Of a stretch of 64,000 bases of DNA, positions 18,182 through 27,111 are shown in pieces; position 1 is the first letter of the stretch, and every line of letters begins with the position of its first letter. The stretch comes from Desulfobacterales bacterium (GTDB lineage: Bacteria > Desulfobacterota > Desulfobacteria > Desulfobacterales > JADGBH01), in contig JADGBH010000002.1 of NCBI GenBank assembly GCA_015231595.1, positions 95,671 to 159,670 on the forward strand, given 5' to 3'. The position numbers were made by a program, and so were the translations under genes. The notes below the pieces were generated by a model. That model worked only from the letters and a program-made list of their open reading frames with translations. It was not told the DNA's origin and did no database searches.

Positions 18182-18493
18182 ATGTCTTTGAAGAAACTAT
18201 CAAAAAAACTCACAATTAAAAATCCCTTAGGTATTCACCTTGTACCTGCAACAAAGATTGCTACTATTGCAAAAAATGCTGAAAATAAAGTTTGGCTTAT
18301 CAAAAATAATGTACAAGTTGATGCTTCAAAAGTATTAGATATTTTAGCTTTAATTTGTGAACAACATACAGAAATAAGTATAAAAATTGAGCATTATTCT
18401 GATAGTAAAATATTATATAAATTGATTGAATTAATTGAAAACGGTTTTGGGGAATTAGATGTACCTTCAAAAGGAGATACAAAAAGAAATTAG
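18182..18493 (+). CDS. HPr family phosphocarrier protein
   Basis: The 103-residue protein is HPr, which takes phosphate from enzyme I on a conserved His. The active-site segment reads GIHLVPATKIA (residues about 17-27), keeping His and the following Pro-Ala but with LV for the common AR. At the regulatory site the usual NxKS is DASK, so the position of Ser46 is Lys and HPr kinase control should be absent. The 20-residue C-terminal tail is longer than in standard HPr (about 88 residues). Its end overlaps the enzyme I start by 35 bases, so the two are translationally coupled. No sugar-specific EII genes are in the window, pointing to a regulatory PTS. Confidence 0.87.
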   Translation: MSLKKLSKKLTIKNPLGIHLVPATKIATIAKNAENKVWLIKNNVQVDASKVLDILALICEQHTEISIKIEHYSDSKILYKLIELIENGFGELDVPSKGDTKRN

Positions 18494-20222
18494 ATTAAAA
18501 GGTATAACAGGATCGCCTGGTTACTGTGTTGGCGAAAGTTATATTTTAGATAAAGAACATATAGAGCTTATTGATCAGTATTACATTGAAGACAATAAAG
18601 TTAATAGTGAGCTTAATCGGTTTAACTATGCTGTCCAAAGAGCTAAGAACGAGCTTAAAACTATTATTCAAAATATAACTGAAGAATTAAAAGAACACAT
18701 ATCTATTTTAGAAGGACATATATTACTTTTACATGATAAAATGCTGTACGGCAGAGTTATCGACTTAATTGAAAAAGAAAAAATAAATGCGGAATGGGCT
18801 TTAAAAAAAGTCTTATCTGAAATCAAATCAAATTTTTCTTCTATGGCTGATCTTTATTTGCAGGGAAGGCTAAATGATATACTTCACGTAACTGGCAGAA
18901 TAATTAGGAATTTGTCAGGAGCTGAAGAAGTAAATATATCTAAAATTGATAAGAAAGTTATCTTAATAGCTAACGATCTTTCTCCAGCTGAAACATGCCA
19001 AATGAAATTAAGTAAAATAATAGGGTTTGTCATTAATAGAGGAGGTAAGGCATCACATACAAGTATTGTTGCTAAAACACTTGGTATTCCTTCTGTTTTA
19101 GGTTTAGGAAATATTACTGATTTAATTGGTAATGACGACCTTGTTATTGTTGATGGATTCGATGGAATAGTAATAATAAATCCATCAGAAGAGACTGTTA
19201 CAGCGTATAGAAAAAAAATAAAAGAATATGACGATTATAAAATATCAATAACTAAAGGCAGTAAGATTCCAGCTGAAACCTTAGACGGCATTAAAATAAG
19301 AATTATGGGAAATATTGAGTTGCCAGAAGAAGTCTCATCTGTTAAAAATTATGGTGGCGATGGCATAGGATTAGTACGAACTGAATTTGCATATTTACGG
19401 AGAGATACATTTCCTACTGAAGAAGAGCTTTTTAAGGAATATAAAGATATTGCTGAAGCGATGTTCCCTTTTCCAGTTTATATAAGAACCCTTGATATAA
19501 ATGGAGAAAAAGAAATACCATATATTTCGGGAACAAAAGAAGGTAATCCAGCCCTAGGCCTTAGGGCTATTAGATTTTGTTTAAAAAGAAAAGATATATT
19601 TAAAACCCAGCTAAGAGCTATTTTAAGAGCTTCTTTTTTTGGAAATATTAGTATCATATTTCCAATGATTTCAAGTTATGAAGAACTATTTGAAGCAAAA
19701 AAAATTTTAAATGACGCATCAAAATCCTTGCAAACCCAACAAATACCTCATAATCAAAAGATTAAAATTGGCATAATGATTGAGGTTCCTTCTGCGGCCA
19801 TACTTGCTGAATCAATGATACATTTAATTGATTTTTTTAGTATAGGAACTAATGACCTTACACAATATACCCTCGCAATAGATCGATCAAATACAGAAGT
19901 TGCTTATATTTTTCATCCTTTACACCCTGCAGTTATTCGAATGGTTAAACATGTTGTGGATGTAGCCAAAAAATATGGAAAACCCGTATCCATGTGCGGA
20001 GAAATGGCGGGAGACATAATGTATCTTCCTGTTTTGCTTGGGCTTGGAATAGATGAACTTAGTATGTCTCCCCAATCAATTCCTGATGTAAAAAAAGCTA
20101 TACAGCAAATCAATACTTGTGATTTAAGTCCTTTAGTTAAAGAAATTTTCAAATTAAATACAACCAATGAAATAATAAATTTTTTAAGTAATAACACTCA
20201 AAAATTATCTAACTCAAAATAA
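18459..20222 (+). CDS. ptsI: Phosphoenolpyruvate-protein phosphotransferase (enzyme I)
   Basis: The 587-residue protein transfers phosphate from PEP to HPr. It shows the N-terminal HPr-binding helices (residues 15-150), the phosphohistidine loop GGKASHTSIVAKTLGIPS (His near 205) and the PEP-binding TIM barrel. The barrel carries GIGLVRTEFAYL near 295, RTLDINGEKE near 335, LRAIRFCL, MIEVPSAA and the catalytic MCGEMAGD near residue 512. All key residues are present. The start ATG lies inside ptsH, preceded by GGGGAATTAG. Gene order ptsH-ptsI-smpB on one strand with short gaps suggests one transcript. Confidence 0.93.
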   Translation: MYLQKEIQKEIRLKGITGSPGYCVGESYILDKEHIELIDQYYIEDNKVNSELNRFNYAVQRAKNELKTIIQNITEELKEHISILEGHILLLHDKMLYGRVIDLIEKEKINAEWALKKVLSEIKSNFSSMADLYLQGRLNDILHVTGRIIRNLSGAEEVNISKIDKKVILIANDLSPAETCQMKLSKIIGFVINRGGKASHTSIVAKTLGIPSVLGLGNITDLIGNDDLVIVDGFDGIVIINPSEETVTAYRKKIKEYDDYKISITKGSKIPAETLDGIKIRIMGNIELPEEVSSVKNYGGDGIGLVRTEFAYLRRDTFPTEEELFKEYKDIAEAMFPFPVYIRTLDINGEKEIPYISGTKEGNPALGLRAIRFCLKRKDIFKTQLRAILRASFFGNISIIFPMISSYEELFEAKKILNDASKSLQTQQIPHNQKIKIGIMIEVPSAAILAESMIHLIDFFSIGTNDLTQYTLAIDRSNTEVAYIFHPLHPAVIRMVKHVVDVAKKYGKPVSMCGEMAGDIMYLPVLLGLGIDELSMSPQSIPDVKKAIQQINTCDLSPLVKEIFKLNTTNEIINFLSNNTQKLSNSK

Positions 20223-20237
20223 AAATGGAGTGGTCTG

Positions 20238-20699
20238 TTGGCTATAAAAATTGATAAGATAATATCTATAAATAAAAAAGCTAAGTTTAATTATCTCATC
20301 GAAGATGAATTAGAAGTTGGCATTGTTCTCGCTGGAACAGAAGTAAAATCCATACGAGAAGGAAAAATAAATTTAAAAGACTCTTATGCTCGAATAAAAA
20401 ATAACGAAGTTTATCTTTATCAAATGCATGTATCACCTTATTCTCATGCATATTATGAAAATCATGACCCCTTAAAGATAAGAAAACTTCTTTTAAACAA
20501 ATTTGAAATTAAGCGTCTTTCAAGTAAAGTAACTGAAAAAGGCTATGCTCTTATACCTTTAAATATTTATTTTAGAAATGGAAAAGTAAAACTTACTTTA
20601 GGCCTTGCTAAAGGTAAGCGTCTCCACGATAAAAGAGAAACTTTAAGAAAAAAAGATGCCCAAAGAGAACTTGATAGAGCAAAAAAAGATAATAAATAA
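20238..20699 (+). CDS. smpB: SsrA-binding protein SmpB
   Basis: The 153-residue protein binds tmRNA and brings it to stalled ribosomes. The OB-fold core is clear: KFNYLIEDELEVGIVLAGTE (residues 15-34), EVKSIREGKINLKDSYA and LLLNKFEI, then RLSSKVTEKGYALIPLNIYFRNGKVKLTLGLAKGK with basic tail KRLHDKRETLRKKD. Start is TTG at 20238 with GGAGTGG upstream, 15 bases after ptsI. No tmRNA gene is visible downstream in this window, although ssrA is often near smpB. Confidence 0.94.
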   Translation: MAIKIDKIISINKKAKFNYLIEDELEVGIVLAGTEVKSIREGKINLKDSYARIKNNEVYLYQMHVSPYSHAYYENHDPLKIRKLLLNKFEIKRLSSKVTEKGYALIPLNIYFRNGKVKLTLGLAKGKRLHDKRETLRKKDAQRELDRAKKDNK

Positions 20700-20757
20700 A
20701 GGCATTCTTCATAATGCAAGAAACGTTAGTTAACAATTTCAAAAAAACACAATCTTT

Positions 20758-20792
20758 CATTCTGTATTCTGCTTTTGGATGAATACAGAATG
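20758..20792 (+). promoter_or_regulatory. Perfect 12-bp inverted repeat upstream of the CoA-transferase gene
   Basis: CATTCTGTATTC and GAATACAGAATG (20758-20769 and 20781-20792) pair perfectly around an 11-nt loop. There is no T run after it, so it is a poor intrinsic terminator for smpB. It ends 23 bases before the next start codon and could be an operator or an RNA hairpin near the ribosome site. Confidence 0.45.
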
Positions 20793-20815
20793 AATAATAT
20801 AAAACAAGGTGAAAA

Positions 20816-21955
20816 ATGCAAGCTTTAGATGGAATAACTGTTATTGATTTATCAAGGCTCTTGCCTGGTCCTTTTTGTTCAATGATACTTGCAGATCATG
20901 GGGCAAGAGTTATTGCTATTGAAGATAAAAAATTTTTAGCTGATGGACTTTTTATTTCGAACATTAATAGAAATAAAGAAAGTATTTCGCTTAATTTAAA
21001 AACTGCAGAAGGAAAAGAAATATTTTTTAAACTTATAGAAAAAGCAGATGTCATCTTAGAAGGATTTAGACCTGACGTAGTAAAAAAACTTGGAGTTGAT
21101 TATGACTCTATAAAACAAATTAATCCTAAAATTATATATTGTTCTATAAGTGGATATGGTCAAAACGGGCCATTAAAAGATTCTGCCGGTCATGATATCA
21201 ATTATTTAAGCAAATCAGGAATACTCAATCTCATCGGAGAAAAAGATAAACCTCCTTCAATTCCAGGTGTCCAATTCGCTGATATTGCTGGAGGTTCAAT
21301 GAACGCTGCAATAGGAATACTCCTCGCTCTTTACAATCGTGAAAAAACTGGAAAAGGCCAATACATCGATATATCCATGACAGATGGTATGCTTTCTTTT
21401 CAAGCGATCCCCCTTTATATGTATCTTCTTACAGGTTCTCCCCAAGAACGTTCAAACAGTTTACTTTCCCATAGATACGCTTTTTATAATACCTATGAAA
21501 CAGCAGACGGGAAATACATATCTATTGGAGCATTGGAGCATAGATTCTGGAAAAACTTATGTGAACATTTAAAAGTACCTGAATATATAAAACTACAATA
21601 TGATGAAGAAAAAAAAGAAGAAATAATTAATTTTTTTAGAACCCTCTTTAAAAAGAAAAATCTTGCTGAATGGGAAAAAGAACTTTCAGACAAAGATGTT
21701 TGCTTTGCTGCAGTAAAAAATTTTGAAGAGATATTAAATGATCCCCTTTTTATCGAAAGAAAAATGATAACGTCAATTAAAGATAAAAAAGGCCAAAATA
21801 TACCTACTATAGGTATCCCTATAAAATTAAGTGAAACACCTGGAAGTATAAGAACTCCTCCCGATACTTTTGGAGAAAGCACTGAAAACATATTAAAAGA
21901 GTTAGGATATTCTGAAAATAACATAAAAAACCTATACAAAAATAGTGTTATTTAA
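20816..21955 (+). CDS. CaiB/BaiF family III CoA-transferase
   Basis: The 379-residue protein belongs to family III CoA-transferases, which move CoA between carboxylic acids or act as alpha-methylacyl-CoA racemases. The N-terminal ALDGITVIDLSRLLPGPF..LADHGARVIAIED and NRNKESISLNL are standard. The catalytic Asp is expected in SAGHDINYLSKSGIL (about residues 122-136) and the C-terminal half has the usual ISIGALEHRFWKNLC. The sequence resembles the racemase-like subgroup (GHDxNY). A degradation role for aromatic or branched acids would be normal in this lineage, but neighbours give no support: SmpB upstream and an Sm-like protein downstream. Confidence 0.87.
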   Translation: MQALDGITVIDLSRLLPGPFCSMILADHGARVIAIEDKKFLADGLFISNINRNKESISLNLKTAEGKEIFFKLIEKADVILEGFRPDVVKKLGVDYDSIKQINPKIIYCSISGYGQNGPLKDSAGHDINYLSKSGILNLIGEKDKPPSIPGVQFADIAGGSMNAAIGILLALYNREKTGKGQYIDISMTDGMLSFQAIPLYMYLLTGSPQERSNSLLSHRYAFYNTYETADGKYISIGALEHRFWKNLCEHLKVPEYIKLQYDEEKKEEIINFFRTLFKKKNLAEWEKELSDKDVCFAAVKNFEEILNDPLFIERKMITSIKDKKGQNIPTIGIPIKLSETPGSIRTPPDTFGESTENILKELGYSENNIKNLYKNSVI

Positions 21956-21983
21956 TTTAACTATTATATTAAGGAGCAATTAA

Positions 21984-22364
21984 ATGCCAAGAAGAATACC
22001 AGATGTAAAGCCAGAAGTTATAGTAAAAAAAAAAAAACAAGAAATACCCTCACCTCAATATGAAAATCAACCCCAAGAACAACCTCAACAATATCAACAA
22101 AAAAATCAGCAACAAGATTTCAAAAAAAAAGACACTCCTAAAATAAATTTTTGGGAACAATTTAAAGGTATAGAATTAATTATTCAATTAAAAAGCGGAA
22201 CTATAATAGAAGGCATTTTTGAAGAAGAAAAAAGCGGTTTCTTAAAAATAGCTAATGCTACTGTAAAAGGGAAAGATAATATGGTTACAGTAGATTGGGT
22301 CTGGACAGAAAGAAATGTTGTAGCTCATTTTCATCCAAGAGCTGAAGTGCAAAAAAAAATCTGA
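21984..22364 (+). CDS. Sm-like (LSm/Hfq-fold) small protein with Gln-rich N-terminus
   Basis: The 126-residue protein begins with a basic segment (KPEVIVKKKKQ) and a Gln/Pro/Asn-rich stretch (residues 20-50) that is probably disordered. Residues about 57-118 fit a five-stranded Sm-like barrel: FWEQFKGIELIIQLKSGTII, then EGIFEEEKSGFLKIANATVKG and VDWVWTERNVVAHFHP. In Sm domains the first conserved pattern is hydrophobic-x-L-x-x-G-x-x-hydrophobic-x-G, which is present. The ATG follows AAGGAG by 9 bases. Bacterial LSm proteins bind RNA, but Hfq itself lacks this organisation, so this would be a distinct family. RNA binding is inference from fold resemblance by eye. Confidence 0.6.
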   Translation: MPRRIPDVKPEVIVKKKKQEIPSPQYENQPQEQPQQYQQKNQQQDFKKKDTPKINFWEQFKGIELIIQLKSGTIIEGIFEEEKSGFLKIANATVKGKDNMVTVDWVWTERNVVAHFHPRAEVQKKI

Positions 22365-22656
22365 CCTAATAAATATTATTCAAAAATTTAAAGAGAATGC
22401 TTGCAAACTTTTCTTCAATATCGCAAAAGATTTGTATTCAATAAAGATGTTTGTCTCAAAGGAAAAAATAAACGCATGAAAAATTTTTTTGGACCTTCAA
22501 CTTTAATTTACAGTTTTTAATTCTGAAATACAGTTTAAATATCATGTGTTTTTGAAACTGTTAACTACTTTCCTTGAATTATGTAAGAGTTCTAATTTCT
22601 TACACAAAAAAATATAAAAAAGGTTACACTCAATTCATTAGGAGGGGATTCAGTCT
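22365..22656. promoter_or_regulatory. Upstream region of the signalling cluster with an inverted repeat
   Basis: This 292-base gap has no gene. At 22582-22604 a 7-bp inverted repeat TGTAAGA / TCTTACA with a 9-nt spacer lies about 50 bases before the first cluster gene, with TTGAAT at 22574 as a possible -35. It could be an operator controlling the cluster. AGGAGGGG (22641-22648) is a strong ribosome site for the next gene. Confidence 0.35.
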
Positions 22657-24378
22657 ATGATAAGGGTGAAAAATTGGAGCTTATTATTTTTCTTAACGAT
22701 GTATCTTCTGGTATTAACGCCAATAGGAGTATTCGCCGAGGATAATTATGATCAAACAATTGAAAAATGGATCAAAGAATTTCAGCCTTGTGCTCTTACA
22801 GAAGAAGAACAACGAGCTGAGCTTCTTTGGTTTCGTAAGATTGCTGAATCTTTCCGTGGAAAAAGTATCAGAACTACAGCCGAAGATATTAAAACCCATT
22901 TTTGGGAAAGAGATGTACTTTCTAAAGCTTTTGAAGAAATTACCGGGATTCGTGTTGATCATGTAATTATGCCTGAAGGAGATATAGTACGAACCATTAC
23001 CGAGCAGATGATGACCGGCAGAGTTATGTTTGATGCGTATGTTAATGATTCTGACCTGAAAGGCACCCATTTAAGACTGAATAAAATCGTTGTTTTAAGC
23101 GATTATATGAAAGGGGAAGGAAAGACATATACAGATCCTTATCTTGATTTGGATGATTATCTCAACCTTGAATTTGGTCAAGATTATGATGGGAATCAGT
23201 TACAAATAGCGGATCAACAGTTTGCTAATCTTTATTGGTTTAGGTATGATTGGTTTACTGATAAAAAAAATAAGGCTGATTTTAAGGCCAAATATGGTTA
23301 TGAATTAGGTGTACCAATTAATTGGGCAGCCTATGAGGATATTGCTGAATTTTTTACCGGTCGCAATATGACTAATCCAAATGGTTCAGTAGTTAAAGCT
23401 TATGGTCATATGGACTATGCCAAACCATCTCCCTCTTTGGGTTGGCGTTTTACCGACGCATGGTTGTCTCTGGCAGGAGCTGGCGATAAAGGGCTTCCTA
23501 ACGGTATGCCCGTGGATGAATGGGGTATTCGCGTTGAGAACAAAATTCCAGTTGGTTCAACAGTAGAACGAGGCGGAGATTTGGATGGGCCGGCTGCAGT
23601 ATATGCTCTGACCAAATATCTTGAATGGCTCAAATTTGCTCCGCCAGAGGCAAAAGAGCTAGAATGGAGTGATTCTGGGACAGTTCCGGCTCGGGGCGAT
23701 ATTGCCCAAATGATATTCCAGTATATTACTTGGCTTTCTGACGATGAATATCATCGTATTGGCAGTCCAGTAGTTGGTAAAGACGGAAAACCAGTTTGGC
23801 GAGTTGCACCATCACCACACGGTCGCTATTGGGAAGAAGGAATGAAGGTTGGTTATCAAGATGCTGGGAGTTGGACTATTCCTTCCAATATTAGAGATAA
23901 ACACCGTGCTATGACTTGGCTTTGGATTCAATTCTGTATTTCAAAATCCGTTAGTGTAAAAAAATTCCTGGTAGGTGGAACTCCAACTAGAAAATCAACT
24001 GTTTTTCATCCTTATCTTACAGCTAACTCAGCTGAATATGGAGGCGTGATTGAATTTTATCGGAGTCCTGAAGAAAAAAAATGGACGGATTCAGGGCTCA
24101 ATGTGCCTCACTATCCAGCCCTATCAGGCCTTTGGTGGATAAATATAGCCAGCGCTATCACAAAAGAAAAAACACCGCAGCAAGCTATGACAAACCTTGC
24201 TATGCAACAAGATGAGGTCATGAGTAAACTTAAACTGGCTAAATTTAGTCCAAAATTAGCGGAAGTTAAAGACCGTAAGTATTGGTTAGATCAGCCCGGT
24301 GCCCCTAAGCAGGAATTGCCAGAAGAAACACCTAAAACTGTACCGTATGATGAACTTATCCAACAATGGACTAAATAA
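22657..24378 (+). CDS. Secreted solute-binding protein, family 1 (GlpV-like), without transporter
   Basis: The 573-residue protein has a signal peptide (residues 1-27, cut before EDNYD). The mature part resembles large type-1 solute-binding proteins of the GlpV group: HFWERDVLSKAFEEITGIRVDHVIMPEGD (key features from residue 90), IVRTITEQMMTGRVMFDAY, FRYDWF, PINWAAYEDIAEFF and GWRFTDAWLSLAGAG. In transport operons such a gene sits with two permeases and ATPases; none exists nearby. Instead it heads seven same-strand genes for a second binding protein and two-component proteins, so it probably presents a ligand, possibly a polyol or sugar, to a sensor kinase. Base composition is visibly richer in GC than in surrounding genes, which suggests transfer. 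Ligand unknown. Confidence 0.8.
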   Translation: MIRVKNWSLLFFLTMYLLVLTPIGVFAEDNYDQTIEKWIKEFQPCALTEEEQRAELLWFRKIAESFRGKSIRTTAEDIKTHFWERDVLSKAFEEITGIRVDHVIMPEGDIVRTITEQMMTGRVMFDAYVNDSDLKGTHLRLNKIVVLSDYMKGEGKTYTDPYLDLDDYLNLEFGQDYDGNQLQIADQQFANLYWFRYDWFTDKKNKADFKAKYGYELGVPINWAAYEDIAEFFTGRNMTNPNGSVVKAYGHMDYAKPSPSLGWRFTDAWLSLAGAGDKGLPNGMPVDEWGIRVENKIPVGSTVERGGDLDGPAAVYALTKYLEWLKFAPPEAKELEWSDSGTVPARGDIAQMIFQYITWLSDDEYHRIGSPVVGKDGKPVWRVAPSPHGRYWEEGMKVGYQDAGSWTIPSNIRDKHRAMTWLWIQFCISKSVSVKKFLVGGTPTRKSTVFHPYLTANSAEYGGVIEFYRSPEEKKWTDSGLNVPHYPALSGLWWINIASAITKEKTPQQAMTNLAMQQDEVMSKLKLAKFSPKLAEVKDRKYWLDQPGAPKQELPEETPKTVPYDELIQQWTK

Positions 24379-24400
24379 ATAGCTTGAAGGAGGAATTAAA

Positions 24401-25186
24401 ATGAAAAAAATACTCTTCATTTTAACTGGGATATGGCTTATAGCGGTGGTAGAGAGCGTTAATGCTAAGACTATTAATTTGACTATCGATGAACGTTATT
24501 GGTATCCTTTTGCCTATATTGAAAATGATCAACCTAAAGGAATGCATGTAGATATTATTAAAGAAGCTTTAAAAAATTTAGGTTATGAAATAAAGATTAA
24601 ACCTTTGCCACGTAAACGGTCAATTATGAGCTGTGAAGAAGGTGAAGTTGATGGAGTAATTTCTATTGCTTTTCATCCTGAGCTTGCAAAATCCCTTGAA
24701 TTTCCCTCTGATGCAGCTAATCCGCCGCAATCTCAATGGGGAACTAAGGAATCTAAGTGGAGGATCATGCAAGTTGATCAGATGATCGTCACTTTAATTG
24801 ACAATAATTATGAATTTGATGGAGATATGAAATCAATTCCTAATCCAGTAAGAGTTCCGCGCGGAGAAACTATTATTGCTGACCTTGAAAAGTTTGGTTT
24901 ATATGTGGAAGAAGCTAGAGAAGATAATCAAAATTTTGGAAAATTACTTCGAGATAAGGATGGCTCTGTTATAACTAGTTCAATTATGGCGGAAAATATG
25001 GATAATACTCCTGAATTTAAAAATAAATTCAGAATTCAGGCCATACCGTTGGCATCGCAGTCTTATTTTCTGGCTTTTTCACTTAAATCTACCCTTAATG
25101 CCGATGAAAAAAATAAAATTTGGGACGAGATTAAGCGTCTTCGTGATGATTATGTATTTATGTTGGTAATGTTTTCTCAATATTAA
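24401..25186 (+). CDS. Secreted solute-binding protein, family 3 type
   Basis: The 261-residue protein has a signal peptide (residues 1-22, ending SVNAK) and a type-2 periplasmic fold of the amino-acid-binding family. ERYWYPFAYIENDQPKGMHV opens the first lobe, DIIKEALKNLGYEIKIKPLP follows, then SCEEGEVDGVISIAFHPELA and the C-terminal AIPLASQSYFLAFS. The SBP_bac_3 pattern of pro-ligand residues (P-FxY...G-x-x-VDI) is present. It starts 22 bases after the GlpV-like gene and ends 16 bases before a membrane histidine kinase. Stand-alone proteins of this type can be sensory domains. Which of the two binding proteins touches the kinase is not visible. Confidence 0.8.
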   Translation: MKKILFILTGIWLIAVVESVNAKTINLTIDERYWYPFAYIENDQPKGMHVDIIKEALKNLGYEIKIKPLPRKRSIMSCEEGEVDGVISIAFHPELAKSLEFPSDAANPPQSQWGTKESKWRIMQVDQMIVTLIDNNYEFDGDMKSIPNPVRVPRGETIIADLEKFGLYVEEAREDNQNFGKLLRDKDGSVITSSIMAENMDNTPEFKNKFRIQAIPLASQSYFLAFSLKSTLNADEKNKIWDEIKRLRDDYVFMLVMFSQY

Positions 25187-25202
25187 AAGAGAAATGTGAG
25201 GC

Positions 25203-27062
25203 ATGGAATTAAAAGTTAAATTTAGCCGTCGTCTTTCTTATAGACAAGCTAAGAATACTGTGATTATAGCTCTTTTACTTGGATTATTAAGCAGCGTTAT
25301 CCAAATTGCGCTTGATTTTCTCCATGAGCGTGAAAAGACAGATTCAATTGTTTTAGAAATTATCAGTATGTTTCATGATGCGGCAGCTAGAGCTGTTTAT
25401 GATATTGATGAATTGGCCGCTAAAAGCGTATCGAGCGGTCTGTTTAAATATCAGCCCATCAGAAGAGTTGAGATTATTGATGATTTTGGTAATATTCTCA
25501 ATAAAAGTGTACGGAATATAACCAATCAGAAGCAGAAGTGGCTAGAAAAACTTGTCAGAAGAGTTTTTGATGAGGATAAAAAATATACTGTTTCTCTTTA
25601 TATTCGAGGACAATCCAAATCATTTGGCAATATTATTGTAGGAGTCGATACTTATCTAGTGGCTGAGAACTTTCTAAAGCGAGCCATTTTAGTTCTTGTG
25701 AGCGGGATAGTGCGCAACATTGCTCTATCTTTTGTGCTTATGCTCATGTTCTATTACTCGCTTACGCTTCCTCTTCTTAGAGCGACTAAAGAGATTTCAA
25801 AGGTTGATATTGCAGAACCAGCCGCAAGCCTTGTAACAATTCCAAAAGGGCATCAAGATGATGAATTTGGTCTCTTAATTGATACCGTTAACATGGTGTT
25901 GAATAGCTTTGATATAAGCCTTATGGATCTTGAGCAAACTGAACAAGCTTTAAGAAAATCAGAATCAAAATACCGTAATATCTTTGAAAATTCAATTTCA
26001 GGAATTTTTCAGATCCTACCAACTGGCTTCTTCGTAACCGCCAATCCTTCTTTAGCCAGAATTTGCGGTTACGATTCGTCATCTGAATTTATTATGAATA
26101 TCAACAATATTGCGCGTCACTTATTTACCGAACCTGAAAAATATTTGCAATTTCAAGACATCCTTGAAAAAGAAGGATTTATAAAAGATTTTGAATTTAA
26201 TTTAAAACGTAAAGATCAGAGTATCATTATTGCGGTAATCAATGCTCAAGTTGTTAAGGATGAAAAAGATACTTTATTATACTATGAAGGGATTTTGGAA
26301 GATATTACGCAACGAAAGCAAGGCGAAGAGTTAATGCTTTCACTTAATAGAGAACTTGAACAGCGTGTATTAGAAAGAACTTCCGAGTTAGAAGCTGCAA
26401 ATAAAGAACTTGAGGCTTTTTCTTATTCTGTATCCCATGATCTTAGGGCTCCTTTGCGAGCTATAGACGGATTTAGCCAGGCCTTACTGGAAGACTATTA
26501 TGATAAATTAGACGATGATGGTCGCGACTTTTTACAGCGCATACGGGTAGCTAGTCAAAAAATGGGAAAATTAATAGATGATCTTTTAAAACTCTCTCGG
26601 GTAACACGCGATGATATGAAGCGTGAAGAACTTAATCTTAGCCTAATGGTAAAAGATATTTTAGAAAATCTTAGCTCAAAAGAGCCTCAGCGCGAAGTAG
26701 AGATCTTGATCGAAGATAATTTAACTGTTAGTGGTGATGCCAGATTAATTCGTATTATGTTAGATAACTTATTAGGAAATGCTTGGAAATATACATCAAA
26801 AGTTGAGCATACCCGTATTGAATTTGGTAAAAAGATAAAAAATGACATCGGTAATTTTTATATTAAAGATAATGGTGATGGTTTTAATATGATCTATGTT
26901 GATAAATTATTCAAAGCTTTTAATCGTCTCCATACACCCGATAAATTTGAAGGAACAGGAATAGGGCTGGCTATTGTTCAAAGAGTAATTAATAGGCATG
27001 GGGGTAGCATTTGGGCAGAAGGAAAAGAAGGGGAAGGCGCAGTCTTTTATTTTATTTTATAA
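25203..27062 (+). CDS. Membrane histidine kinase with periplasmic sensor and PAS domain
   Basis: The 619-residue kinase has membrane helices near residues 18-40 and 162-186. Between them lies a 120-residue periplasmic domain (DAAARAVYDIDELAAKSVSS..VEIIDDFGNIL). HAMP-like linker, PAS (about 255-375: YRNIFENSISGIFQILPTG), coiled coil, HisKA with SVSHDLRAPLRAIDGF (His near 417) and HATPase (N-box NLLGNAWKYT, G1 DNGDGF, G2 GTGIGLAIV) follow. All catalytic motifs are intact. The two secreted binding proteins just upstream are the likely ligand carriers for the periplasmic domain. The kinase core is of the phytochrome-like type that pairs with Rcp1-type regulators, and such a regulator is the next gene. 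Confidence 0.88.
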   Translation: MELKVKFSRRLSYRQAKNTVIIALLLGLLSSVIQIALDFLHEREKTDSIVLEIISMFHDAAARAVYDIDELAAKSVSSGLFKYQPIRRVEIIDDFGNILNKSVRNITNQKQKWLEKLVRRVFDEDKKYTVSLYIRGQSKSFGNIIVGVDTYLVAENFLKRAILVLVSGIVRNIALSFVLMLMFYYSLTLPLLRATKEISKVDIAEPAASLVTIPKGHQDDEFGLLIDTVNMVLNSFDISLMDLEQTEQALRKSESKYRNIFENSISGIFQILPTGFFVTANPSLARICGYDSSSEFIMNINNIARHLFTEPEKYLQFQDILEKEGFIKDFEFNLKRKDQSIIIAVINAQVVKDEKDTLLYYEGILEDITQRKQGEELMLSLNRELEQRVLERTSELEAANKELEAFSYSVSHDLRAPLRAIDGFSQALLEDYYDKLDDDGRDFLQRIRVASQKMGKLIDDLLKLSRVTRDDMKREELNLSLMVKDILENLSSKEPQREVEILIEDNLTVSGDARLIRIMLDNLLGNAWKYTSKVEHTRIEFGKKIKNDIGNFYIKDNGDGFNMIYVDKLFKAFNRLHTPDKFEGTGIGLAIVQRVINRHGGSIWAEGKEGEGAVFYFIL

Positions 27063-27111
27063 GTGGTTGTCCGTTATGCTGCTATATCTTGTAATATTGG
27101 AGAAATCAATT

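Noticed and set aside
22657..25186. The two binding proteins considered as part of an ABC import operon
   Set aside because: No permease or ATPase gene lies on either side; all following genes are two-component proteins.
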